DNA of 30,971 nucleotides, taken from Leyella stercorea. GTDB taxonomy: Bacteria; Bacteroidota; Bacteroidia; Bacteroidales; Bacteroidaceae. The DNA lies in the NCBI RefSeq assembly GCF_019052365.1, contig NZ_JAHQUY010000039.1, positions 1 to 30,971 on the forward strand, written 5' to 3'. The position numbers and the translations under genes are program-made. Below the pieces are notes generated by a model. It had not been told where the DNA came from and made no database searches. It saw only the letters and a program-made list of their open reading frames with translations. Positions 24,476-30,971 of this stretch are shown here, one piece after another; within the stretch, counting starts at the first letter, position 1, and each line of letters opens with the position of its first letter.

Positions 24476-25870
24476 ATGACTTATTTAGCTATCGACTTCG
24501 GCGGCGGCTCAGGACGAGTCGTCGCCGGAACCATTACGGCGAAAGGCGGAAAGAAGCAGCTCACGATGCAGCTCGTACACCGCTTTCAGAACCGACAGGT
24601 GCGCCTTGGCGAGCATGTCTACTGGGACTTTCCGGCTCTCTTCGAGGACATGAAGACCGGACTGCGCAAGGCGACACAACTCGGACTGAAGGTGTCGGGC
24701 ATCGCCGTGGACACATGGGGCGTAGACTTCGGACTCATCGACCGCAACGGCGACCTTGTGGGCAACCCCGTCTGCTATCGCGACGCCCGTACGCAGGGCA
24801 TAGCTGACGAGTTCTTCGCCAACACCGACCGCACGGCTCACTATAGCGTGAACGGCACGCAGGTGATGGAGATTAATACGCTGTTCCAACTCCTGAGCCT
24901 CAAGAAAGCCAACTCGCCGCAGCTGCAGATTGCGGACAAGATGCTCTTCACGCCCGACCTCTTCTCCTACTTCCTCACCGGAGAAGCCAACACCGAGTAC
25001 ACAATAGCCTCAACATCCGAGATGCTCAACGCCACGACACGCGACTGGGACTGGGAACTCATAGACCGTCTCGAGCTGCCGCGCCACCTCTTCTGCCCTA
25101 TCGTTATGCCGGGCACCGTGCGCGGAAAGCTGCGCAAGGACATCGCTGAGGAGACCGGACTGGGCGAAGTTGATGTCATAGCTGTCGGTTCGCACGACAC
25201 GGCGAGTGCCGTAGCGGCGGTTCCGGCTAAGGACGACGAGTCGCCGGTGGCGTTCATCAGTTCCGGCACATGGTCGTTGCTGGGCGTAGAGCTCGACCAG
25301 CCGATACTCACCGAGGAAGCACGCCGCACAGAGTTCACCAACGAGGGTGGCATAGGCGGCAAGATTACGTTCCTGCAGAACATCACCGGACTGTGGTTTC
25401 TGCAGCGTCTCATGACAGAATGGAAGGAAGAAGGCGACGAACAGCAGTATGACACGCTGCTCGCAGCTGCCGCAGAAGCGGAGATAAAGACCATTATACC
25501 GGTGGACGCAAAGGAGTTTCAGAATCCGAAGTCGATGCAGGCGGCTATCTGCGACTATTGCGCCGCGCACGGCCTCGAAGTGCCGCAGACAAAGGCTGCC
25601 ACAACGCGCATCGTGCTGCAGTCGCTCGCAGCGAAGTATGCCGAGGCAACGGCACACCTCAACGCGATGCTGCCCACGCCGATAAAGAAACTGCACATCA
25701 TCGGCGGCGGTTCGCAGAACAAGCTACTCAACCGTCTTACCGAAGAGGCTCTCGGCGTGCCCGTTGAGGCAGGACCCGTAGAGGCTACAGCCATAGGCAA
25801 CATACTCTGTCAGGCACTCGCCAAGGGCGAAGTGGAATCGGTGGCAGAGATGCGTAAAATTGAAATATAA
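24476..25870 (+). CDS. fucK: L-fuculokinase, FGGY family (464 aa)
   Basis: Phosphorylates L-fuculose at O1 with ATP. FGGY/hexokinase-like fold: N-terminal phosphate loop LAIDFGGGSGRV, substrate region AVDTWGVDFGLID, VGSHDTASAVAAVP, SSGTWSLLGVELD and C-terminal adenine motif IIGGGSQNKLLNRL. Sequence style is close to rhamnulokinase RhaB, but the neighbours fix the pathway as fucose. ATG at 24476 begins MTYLAIDFGG as in the family; an upstream in-frame extension would translate only repeat DNA. Confidence 0.92.
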   Translation: MTYLAIDFGGGSGRVVAGTITAKGGKKQLTMQLVHRFQNRQVRLGEHVYWDFPALFEDMKTGLRKATQLGLKVSGIAVDTWGVDFGLIDRNGDLVGNPVCYRDARTQGIADEFFANTDRTAHYSVNGTQVMEINTLFQLLSLKKANSPQLQIADKMLFTPDLFSYFLTGEANTEYTIASTSEMLNATTRDWDWELIDRLELPRHLFCPIVMPGTVRGKLRKDIAEETGLGEVDVIAVGSHDTASAVAAVPAKDDESPVAFISSGTWSLLGVELDQPILTEEARRTEFTNEGGIGGKITFLQNITGLWFLQRLMTEWKEEGDEQQYDTLLAAAAEAEIKTIIPVDAKEFQNPKSMQAAICDYCAAHGLEVPQTKAATTRIVLQSLAAKYAEATAHLNAMLPTPIKKLHIIGGGSQNKLLNRLTEEALGVPVEAGPVEATAIGNILCQALAKGEVESVAEMRKIEI

Positions 25871-25879
25871 GCAAAGCAA

Positions 25880-27196
25880 ATGAAACTATCTATTCTATCA
25901 AAGGACGGCGTGAGCTACGTCGTACCGTTCATCCTCATCACGTCGTGCTTCGCCCTGTGGGGTTTCGCCAACGACATCACCAACCCTATGGTGAAGGCGT
26001 TTTCCAAAATCTTCCGCATGTCGGCTACCGACGGCGCACTTGTTCAGGTGGCGTTCTACGGCGGCTACTTCGCCATGGCGTTCCCCGCAGCCATGTTCAT
26101 ACGCCGCTACAGCTACAAGGCAGGCGTGCTTGTCGGACTCGGACTTTATGCGCTCGGCGCGCTGCTGTTCTATCCGGCTAAGATGACGGGCGAATACTAT
26201 CCGTTCCTTGTCGCTTACTTCATACTGACGTGCGGTCTGTCGTTCCTCGAGACATCGTCGAACCCCTACATCCTGTCGATGGGAACCGAGGAGACAGCGA
26301 CACGCCGTCTGAACCTTGCGCAGTCGTTCAACCCGATGGGCTCGCTGCTGGGCATGTTCGTGGCGATGAACTTCATCCAGGCTAAGATCAGTCCGCTCGA
26401 CACGGCGGCGCGCGCACAGCTCAACGACGCACAGTTTGAGGCGGTGAAGGAGAGCGACTTGAGCGTGCTCATCGGTCCGTACCTTGCCATCGGCATCGTT
26501 ATCCTCGCCATGTTCATGCTCATCCTCTTCAAGAAGATGCCGCATAACGGCGACAAGAACCACGACATCAACTTCGTGCCGACGCTGCGCCGCATCTTCT
26601 CGCTGCCCCACTACAGAGAGGGCGTGATAGCGCAGTTCTTCTACGTAGGCGTTCAGATTATGTGTTGGACCTTCATCATCCAGTACGGCACACGCATACT
26701 GATGGCTGAGGGCATGACCGAGCAGGCAGCCGAGGTGATGTCGCAGCAGTACAACATCATCGCGATGATCATCTTCTGCTGTTCGCGTTTCATCTGCACA
26801 TTCCTGCTTCGTTACGTCAACACCGGCCACCTGCTTATGACGCTCGCCATTGTGGGCGGCGCACTCGTCTGCGGCGTAATCTTCCTGCAGAACATCTACG
26901 GTCTGTACTGTCTGGTAGGCGTCAGCGCATGTATGTCGCTCATGTTCCCCACCATCTACGGCATAGCGCTTAGGGGCTTGGGCGACGACGCTAAGTTCGG
27001 CGCTGCGGGTCTCATCATGTCTATCCTCGGCGGTAGCGTTCTGCCTCCGCTCCAGGCTTCGATAATCGACTGCGGCGAGCTCTTCGGCATGCCAGCCGTG
27101 AACGTTTCGTTCATTCTGCCGTTCGTCTGCTTCGTCGTGATTGCCATCTACGGACAGCGCACGTACATGAGAAGCAAGAACAAGCTGAACGGATAA
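25880..27196 (+). CDS. fucP: L-fucose:H+ symporter (438 aa)
   Basis: MFS permease with 12 helices importing L-fucose with a proton across the inner membrane. Family landmarks: CFALWGFANDITNPMV with Asp32 and LSFLETSSNPYIL with Glu124, corresponding to the two acidic residues essential in E. coli FucP; LNLAQSFNPMGSLLG follows. Starts 9 nt after fucK. Last gene of the operon; a hairpin terminator lies 14 nt beyond. Confidence 0.96.
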   Translation: MKLSILSKDGVSYVVPFILITSCFALWGFANDITNPMVKAFSKIFRMSATDGALVQVAFYGGYFAMAFPAAMFIRRYSYKAGVLVGLGLYALGALLFYPAKMTGEYYPFLVAYFILTCGLSFLETSSNPYILSMGTEETATRRLNLAQSFNPMGSLLGMFVAMNFIQAKISPLDTAARAQLNDAQFEAVKESDLSVLIGPYLAIGIVILAMFMLILFKKMPHNGDKNHDINFVPTLRRIFSLPHYREGVIAQFFYVGVQIMCWTFIIQYGTRILMAEGMTEQAAEVMSQQYNIIAMIIFCCSRFICTFLLRYVNTGHLLMTLAIVGGALVCGVIFLQNIYGLYCLVGVSACMSLMFPTIYGIALRGLGDDAKFGAAGLIMSILGGSVLPPLQASIIDCGELFGMPAVNVSFILPFVCFVVIAIYGQRTYMRSKNKLNG

Positions 27197-27210
27197 CACA
27201 TCATACATCG

Positions 27211-27244
27211 AGTAGGAGGAAAACGAAGTTGTTTTCTTCCTACT
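27211..27244 (+). terminator. Terminator of the fucose operon
   Basis: 14-bp stem AGTAGGAGGAAAAC / GTTTTCTTCCTACT with one G-T pair, 6-nt loop, followed by TTCGTTTTCC. Confidence 0.82.
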
Positions 27245-27390
27245 TTCGTTTTCCGACCTCTCATACACCGCACTTGCGGTTCCTCAACATGACAAATTAA
27301 GCAAGAAATATAACAAAGCAATCATTTTAATAGTTCACATCAAAAACTCTTGGTTTACTCGAAGGTAAGCATCGAGGACTCCATATATAT

Positions 27391-27480
27391 CCATCGGACA
27401 TCGAACGCGATCCGATCAGATTCCGTCCGCCGCCCGATCAGATTCCGTCCGCCGTCCGATCGGATTCCGTTCGGGTGACG
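27391..27480 (-). repeat. Family C 22-bp tandem array, copy 2
   Basis: Three clear 22-nt units (27415, 27437, 27459) and a partial. On the minus strand they read like CGGACGGCGGACGGAATC, matching the array at 19291, and end near GCGTTCGATG, similar to that array's end GCGTTCGGTA. In this strand sense the array lies 3' of the pseudouridine synthase gene. The rest of 27245-27572 is AT-rich with no gene. Confidence 0.85.
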
Positions 27481-27537
27481 ATGACTTTTCGTGAGGTTTT
27501 ACTGCGAAAATATAAAAAACATGAGGGTCATACTTGG

Positions 27538-27565
27538 TGCTGCGGAGGCCGGAGACCTCCGCTAC
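27538..27565 (-). repeat. Family B hairpin, copy 3
   Basis: Stem GCGGAGG / CCTCCGC with loop TCTCCGG on the minus strand, about 8 nt after the stop of the pseudouridine synthase gene and in its sense. Relative to the copy at 20512 one stem pair changed C-G to A-T on both sides. Confidence 0.85.
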
Positions 27566-27572
27566 TTGTTTG

Positions 27573-29396
27573 CTAAAAGCCGCTGGGCGAAAGGAAGTGC
27601 ATCGTTTCGCCCGTGACGGGATGACGGAACGTGAGTTCGGCGGCGTGCAGGTACATACGGTCGGCGCGCTCGATGCCGTAGAGGGGATCGCCGAGAATAG
27701 GACAGGCAAGGCCTAAGGGATGGGCGCAATGCACGCGGAGCTGGTGCGTGCGACCGGTTTTAGGATACAGGTGGATAAGGGTTCGGCCCTTGTCCACCTT
27801 TTTTGTTGTGTACGCCACGGCAGTATTCGCATCCACTGCCCTCACCTCTACTATATTATATAATGTTAGTGCGGGCTTGCCGTGCTCCATGTCCACACGC
27901 TGGCGCGGACGGTCGTTGATGTCGGCGATGAGAGGCAGAGAGATGGCTTCCAAGCAGCCTGACGGCTGCGTGGAAGAATGTGGAATGTGGAATGTGGAAT
28001 GTGGAGTTGTATGCTTCGGCACGCCGCTGAGCACAGCCTCGTAGCGCTTCACGGTCTCGCGACTGGCGAACTGACGCTGCAACTCTACATATGTCTCCTC
28101 GGTGCGGGCAAGCACAAGGAGTCCGCTCGTGTCCATGTCGAGGCGGTGGGCGGCTTTTAAGAATTTTGAGTTTTGAGTTTTGAGTTTTGAATTGTCGGCT
28201 TCGCCGATTGTAAATTGCTCAGTTGGGAGTTGAGAATTCGTGGGTAACTGTAGGTTGGCGAAGTATTCTTCTACGCTGATATTCGCCGAGTCAGAGAATT
28301 CCGACCTCACGCTCTCCGCCTTTCCCGGCACCGACAGCATGCCCGCCGGCTTGTCAACCACCATTATATACTCGTCTGCGTACAGCACGCGCGGCTCGGC
28401 GGTGTGCCGCTTCTTCGCGAGTGGATTGGGCGCCACGTCGAGTCCCTTGAGCATGTGCGTGAGTATGGGCAGACACTTCGAGCGGCAGGCAGGATAGTAG
28501 TGCAGATGGTGGCGGATCTCGGACGTAGGCGACTCGCCCCACCAGAACTCTGCCATGCAGACGGGACGCAGATGGTGCAGGTAGGCGTATTGCAGGAGCT
28601 TCGGCGCACAGCAGTCGCCGGCTCCGGCTGGGGGCATGGCGTGCGTGTACTCGCGGAAGATGTCGATAAGGTCGCGCTCCTCGCCCTTGGCGTTGAGCAT
28701 GCGATAAGCCGCGAAGAGCCAGCGCTGCAGTTCGTCGCTCATCTGCTTGCGCTTGCGCTGAAGCGATTTTAAGAATGTTGAATGTTGAGTGGTGAGTGTT
28801 GAATCGGCTTGCTCCATCGCCTTGCGACGGCGGCGCAGCTCCGCCTTCATAAACTGACTCTCGCGTATCATCTCCGCTCGCTCCTCCTCGCTCAGCGGCT
28901 CGCCACTCTTGCGGCGTGCGTCGCGTCGCGCCTTCGCAGCGTCCACCTCAGCCTTGAACGCGTCCACCTCAGCCTGCAAGCGTTTCTTCGTCTGCTCGTG
29001 CTGCTCCACGCTCTGCAGATACTCTGCGTCGTGTTCAATGGCTGCAATCTCACGGTTGATGGCGCTTATCTCGCGCTCCGTACGCTTGAAATGGCCGTCG
29101 GGCTGCTGCGCGTCGAACACGGGCGGCACGAAGTAAGGCCAGTCGTTCCTACCGCCAAGCAGACCCGAATAGGCGGCAAGGAAGCCGCGCTGCAATGCGC
29201 CCGACTCGTCTTCATACTCCACAACGAGCACACCGAACATCTTGCCGCAGCCCTTCTCCGTGCTCATCAGGTCGGCGTCGGCGATGTAGCGCTGCAGCTC
29301 CAGCGACGCAGCCTCGGCAAGCGGGTCTACTTCGTAGCAGAACGGATAGGTGAACTGGCGGGGTGAGGGAATAGAAGTGGAAAGAGCGTGAAGCAT
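27573..29396 (-). CDS. RluA-family RNA pseudouridine synthase with coiled-coil N-terminus (607 aa)
   Basis: Isomerises uridine in rRNA or tRNA. Catalytic Asp is in HRLDMDTSGLL (codon 28137-28139); PAGMLSVPG, GRTHQLRVH and GDPLYG complete the RluA core in the C-terminal half. The N-terminal half has a YPFCYEVDPLA region and a charged coiled coil (EREISAINREIAAIEHDAEY and onwards), as in long Bacteroidales members. Several stretches are low complexity and encoded by dispersed-repeat DNA: TLTTQHSTFLK, then KLKTQNSKFLK just before HRLD, then HTTPHSTFHIPHSS. ATG at 29396 is preferred: an in-frame TTG at 29441 overlaps a -7 box and would translate only repeat. Target uridine unknown. Confidence 0.9.
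   Translation of the reverse strand: MLHALSTSIPSPRQFTYPFCYEVDPLAEAASLELQRYIADADLMSTEKGCGKMFGVLVVEYEDESGALQRGFLAAYSGLLGGRNDWPYFVPPVFDAQQPDGHFKRTEREISAINREIAAIEHDAEYLQSVEQHEQTKKRLQAEVDAFKAEVDAAKARRDARRKSGEPLSEEERAEMIRESQFMKAELRRRRKAMEQADSTLTTQHSTFLKSLQRKRKQMSDELQRWLFAAYRMLNAKGEERDLIDIFREYTHAMPPAGAGDCCAPKLLQYAYLHHLRPVCMAEFWWGESPTSEIRHHLHYYPACRSKCLPILTHMLKGLDVAPNPLAKKRHTAEPRVLYADEYIMVVDKPAGMLSVPGKAESVRSEFSDSANISVEEYFANLQLPTNSQLPTEQFTIGEADNSKLKTQNSKFLKAAHRLDMDTSGLLVLARTEETYVELQRQFASRETVKRYEAVLSGVPKHTTPHSTFHIPHSSTQPSGCLEAISLPLIADINDRPRQRVDMEHGKPALTLYNIVEVRAVDANTAVAYTTKKVDKGRTLIHLYPKTGRTHQLRVHCAHPLGLACPILGDPLYGIERADRMYLHAAELTFRHPVTGETMHFLSPSGF
27972..28009 (-). repeat. 7-bp tandem repeat inside the pseudouridine synthase gene
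   Basis: Four GGAATGT-type heptamers on the plus strand (first one AGAATGT), read on the minus strand as HSTFHIPHSS. Seven is not a multiple of three, so loss or gain of a unit would shift frame. Confidence 0.8.
28155..28252 (-). repeat. TTTTGAG-type repeat insert before the catalytic HRLD motif
   Basis: Plus strand TTTTAAGAATTTTGAG then repeated TTTTGAG units and a GGCTTCGCC hairpin; on the minus strand it encodes LPTNSQLPTEQF and KLKTQNSKFLK. The same type of sequence is intergenic at 6900-6985 and upstream of this gene at 29397-29433. Confidence 0.75.
28767..28804 (-). repeat. Related repeat insert in the coiled-coil region
   Basis: Plus strand begins TTTTAAGAATGTTGAATG, sharing the TTTTAAGAAT edge with the insert at 28155; encodes DSTLTTQHSTFLKS. 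Confidence 0.7.
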
Positions 29397-29438
29397 TTTT
29401 GAGTTTTGAATTTTGAGTTTTGAATTTTGAATTGATTG

Positions 29439-29446
29439 CAAAGTTA
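29439..29446 (-). promoter_or_regulatory. -7 box for the pseudouridine synthase gene
   Basis: Minus strand TAACTTTG followed by CA. Transcription would start near 29432, leaving a leader of about 35 nt made of AATTCAAAA/CTCAAAA repeats before the ATG at 29396. Confidence 0.55.
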
Positions 29447-29509
29447 TTGAATTTTACAAATTGTAGGGCATAACACGTCGGTTTTTCGATAATTTTATCT
29501 ACATTTGCA

Positions 29510-29517
29510 TTATTGAA
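29510..29517 (+). promoter_or_regulatory. -7 box for pyrE
   Basis: TACATTTG followed by CA matches TAnnTTTG; about 80 nt upstream of the pyrE ATG. Upstream T-rich stretch but no clean -33 TTTG. Confidence 0.55.
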
Positions 29518-29560
29518 TACCCAAGACTAAACATCTCAATTAAATATCCGAAAGGTAACA

Positions 29561-29591
29561 ATTAAAAATTAAGAATTAAAAATTAATAATT
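29561..29591 (+). repeat. ATTAAAAATT leader repeat before pyrE
   Basis: Tandem ATTAAAAATTAAGAATT type sequence ending 6 nt before the ATG, like the leader at 6962-6986. A-rich leaders can aid initiation in Bacteroidetes. Confidence 0.6.
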
Positions 29592-29597
29592 ACAGCA

Positions 29598-30230
29598 ATG
29601 AGTACACTCAAAAAAGACTTCGCCTCTAAGCTTCTCGAAGTAAAGGCCATCAAGCTTCAGCCCAACGATCCGTTCACATGGGCATCAGGTTGGAAATCTC
29701 CGTTCTACTGCGACAACCGCAAGACTCTCTCGTTCCCTTGGTTGCGCTCGTACGTTAAGCTCGAACTCGTACACACCATCCTCGAGCACTTCCCCGAGGC
29801 AGAGGCTGTGGCAGGCGTAGCTACCGGCGCTATCGCTCAGGGCGCGCTGGTTGCCGACGAACTCAACTTCCCGTACGTCTACGTGCGCTCTAAGGCTAAG
29901 GACCACGGCATGCAGAACCTCATCGAGGGCGAACTGCCAGCAGGCGCTAAGGTGGTTGTCGTAGAGGACCTCATCTCTACCGGTGGCAGCTCGCTGAAGG
30001 CTGTTGCAGCTCTGCGCGAGGCAGGCTATCAGGTAGTGGGCATGGTAGCTTCTTACACATACGGCTTCCCGATTGCAGCTCAGGCTTTTGCCGAGGCTGA
30101 CGTACGCCTCGAAACTCTCACCGACTACGACCACGTCGTAGAGCAGGCTCTTGAGACTGGTTACATCAAGAACGAGGACGTTGAGCTGCTGCACGAGTGG
30201 CGCAAGGACCCGGCTAACTGGAAGAAGTAA
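29598..30230 (+). CDS. pyrE: Orotate phosphoribosyltransferase (210 aa)
   Basis: Joins orotate and PRPP to give OMP in pyrimidine synthesis. PRPP loop VVVVEDLISTGGSS at residues 119-132, catalytic loop region RSKAKDHGMQN around 97-107, and substrate segment FTWASGWKSPFYCDNR (27-41). Normal length. First of a two-gene unit with the SRPBCC-like protein, a pairing I recall from other Bacteroidales. Confidence 0.95.
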   Translation: MSTLKKDFASKLLEVKAIKLQPNDPFTWASGWKSPFYCDNRKTLSFPWLRSYVKLELVHTILEHFPEAEAVAGVATGAIAQGALVADELNFPYVYVRSKAKDHGMQNLIEGELPAGAKVVVVEDLISTGGSSLKAVAALREAGYQVVGMVASYTYGFPIAAQAFAEADVRLETLTDYDHVVEQALETGYIKNEDVELLHEWRKDPANWKK

Positions 30231-30439
30231 TAAGATGGTGTGGTGGTGAGATGAAAGGTGGTGTATTGGTGAGATGTTGAAGTGGTGAGAATGGATGTTG
30301 AAATGTTGAGGCGTTGAGATGTTGAGACTACTCTCGCCATTACAACATCACATTGCAACACCATCACATCTCACCATCTCACCACCTCAACATCACAACA
30401 CCACTTCACACCACCTCAACATTTTTCGAAGAAAAAAAC
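30231..30439 (+). repeat. Family D hairpin between pyrE and the SRPBCC gene
   Basis: G/T-rich arm (AGATGGTGTGGTGGTGAGAT to GTTGAGATGTTGAGAC, 30233-30330) and C/A-rich arm (30341-30419, ending CACCTCAAC) can pair imperfectly. Ends with ATTTTTCGAAGAAAAAAAC before the ATG, nearly the same as the fucA leader. Confidence 0.8.
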
Positions 30440-30889
30440 ATGACAACATTCGAAAGTACAATACGACAGATCAACTATCCGCAGCAGAATGTCTACAACA
30501 AGCTCAGCGACCTCAGTAACCTGCAGGCTCTGAAGGAGCGCTACGAGCTGATGAAGGACACGATGCCCGAGGAGACGCGCCAGCAGGCGGAGAAGATTAA
30601 GGATATGACGTTCGACTCCGACTCGCTCTCTGTCAACGTGCCGCCGGTAGGATCTATCCGCCTGCGCATCGTAGACCGCGACGAGCCGAAGTGCATCAAG
30701 TTCGAGAGCGAGCAGAGCCCCATCCCATTCAACTTCTGGATTCAGATTCTGCCCGTCACCTCCACCACATCGAAGATGAAGCTCACCATCAAGGCTGAGC
30801 TCAACATGTTCATCAAGCAGATGGTGAAGAAGCCGCTGCAGGAGGGCATCGAGAAGATTGCAGACGTGCTGCAGATGATACAGTATTAA
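30440..30889 (+). CDS. SRPBCC-like (START/polyketide cyclase fold) protein (149 aa)
   Basis: Small conserved protein of unknown function. Begins MTTFESTIRQINYPQQNVYN, has a Ser/Asp-rich middle with SDSLSVNVPPVGSIRLRI, alternating beta strands (CIKFESEQ, FWIQILPV, KMKLTIKAEL) and a long C-terminal helix (MVKKPLQEGIEKIADVLQMI), the helix-grip layout of SRPBCC domains that bind hydrophobic ligands. ATG at 30440 is chosen because the 29 upstream open codons translate only repeat DNA. Downstream of pyrE, likely co-transcribed. Confidence 0.8.
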   Translation: MTTFESTIRQINYPQQNVYNKLSDLSNLQALKERYELMKDTMPEETRQQAEKIKDMTFDSDSLSVNVPPVGSIRLRIVDRDEPKCIKFESEQSPIPFNFWIQILPVTSTTSKMKLTIKAELNMFIKQMVKKPLQEGIEKIADVLQMIQY

Positions 30890-30908
30890 GCCGCATAGGA
30901 GGGTATCT

Positions 30909-30968
30909 AAGGGGGTGCACTTGTCTCCGCTCGGCTTTGCCGCTTGCCAGAGCAAGAAGTGCACCAAC
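30909..30968 (+). repeat. Family A hairpin, enlarged-loop variant
   Basis: Outer stem GGTGCACTT / AAGTGCACC (30914-30922 and 30957-30965) encloses a longer loop with its own GGC-TTT-GCC hairpin instead of TCT. Begins 20 nt after the preceding stop, same sense; runs almost to the window end. Confidence 0.8.
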
Positions 30969-30971
30969 AAA

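Noticed and set aside
25898..27268. 456-codon minus-strand open frame opposite fucP
   Set aside because: Charged, Arg/His/Glu-rich shadow of a membrane protein gene; no start context or motif.
29397..29441. TTG start for the pseudouridine synthase
   Set aside because: It overlaps the -7 box at 29439-29446 and adds only repeat-encoded residues.
30353..30439. N-terminal extension of the SRPBCC-like protein
   Set aside because: The 29 extra codons translate the CACCTCAAC repeat.

Overview
The window comes from a Bacteroidales bacterium, most likely a Prevotella/Segatella-type gut anaerobe. Supporting signs are the TAnnTTTG -7 promoter boxes with no recognisable Shine-Dalgarno sites, a type I sulfatase that uses serine as its formylglycine precursor, an L-fucose operon ordered fucI-fucA-fucK-fucP, the long 67K-type SppA, and AT-rich low-complexity intergenic repeats typical of this group. 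Most genes are fairly GC-rich; the PIN toxin pair and the Fic gene are visibly AT-richer and look like accessory insertions.

Layout. 1-600: wreck of an AlbA_2-type regulator with a tandem-repeat linker. 618-2156 (-): secreted sulfatase. 2377-3015: PIN-domain toxin-antitoxin pair. 3022-9798: a 1274-residue multidomain protein (glycosyltransferase + HIT-like DUF4922 + SpoIID/LytB) followed by two AmpG-like transporters, a plausible peptidoglycan turnover or salvage locus. 9897-11057: Fic protein. 14117-11234 (-): putrescine operon (agmatine deiminase, an RNA methyltransferase, N-carbamoylputrescine amidase). 14248-19110: sppA, lpxK, punA, thiL. 19582-19654: tRNA-Phe. 19933-21364: two small envelope proteins. 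21753-27196: complete L-fucose uptake and catabolism operon with its own promoter and terminator. 29396-27573 (-): RluA-type pseudouridine synthase. 29598-30889: pyrE and a SRPBCC-like protein.

The most unusual aspect is the repeat biology. At least five dispersed repeat families share the window: (A) a 10-bp hairpin with a TCT loop whose stem shows compensatory base changes, nearly always just 3' of a gene and in its sense orientation; (B) a second, GC-rich hairpin family, also with a compensated pair; (C) 22-bp tandem arrays; (D) long imperfect hairpins built from a GTTGAG/GGTGAGATGG-type arm and a CTCAACACCT-type arm, lying between operon genes; (E) ACGAAT-type inverted repeats. Copies related to A and D also lie in frame inside coding genes: the second AmpG-like transporter, agmatine deiminase and the pseudouridine synthase, where they encode low-complexity loops absent from the expected family fold.

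The second notable point is the 1274-residue fusion. It combines a normally exported peptidoglycan-cleaving SpoIID domain with cytoplasmic-type glycosyltransferase and HIT-like phosphorylase domains, and has no visible signal peptide, next to muropeptide-permease-like transporters. All functional statements rest on motif and family recognition by eye; no database search was run.
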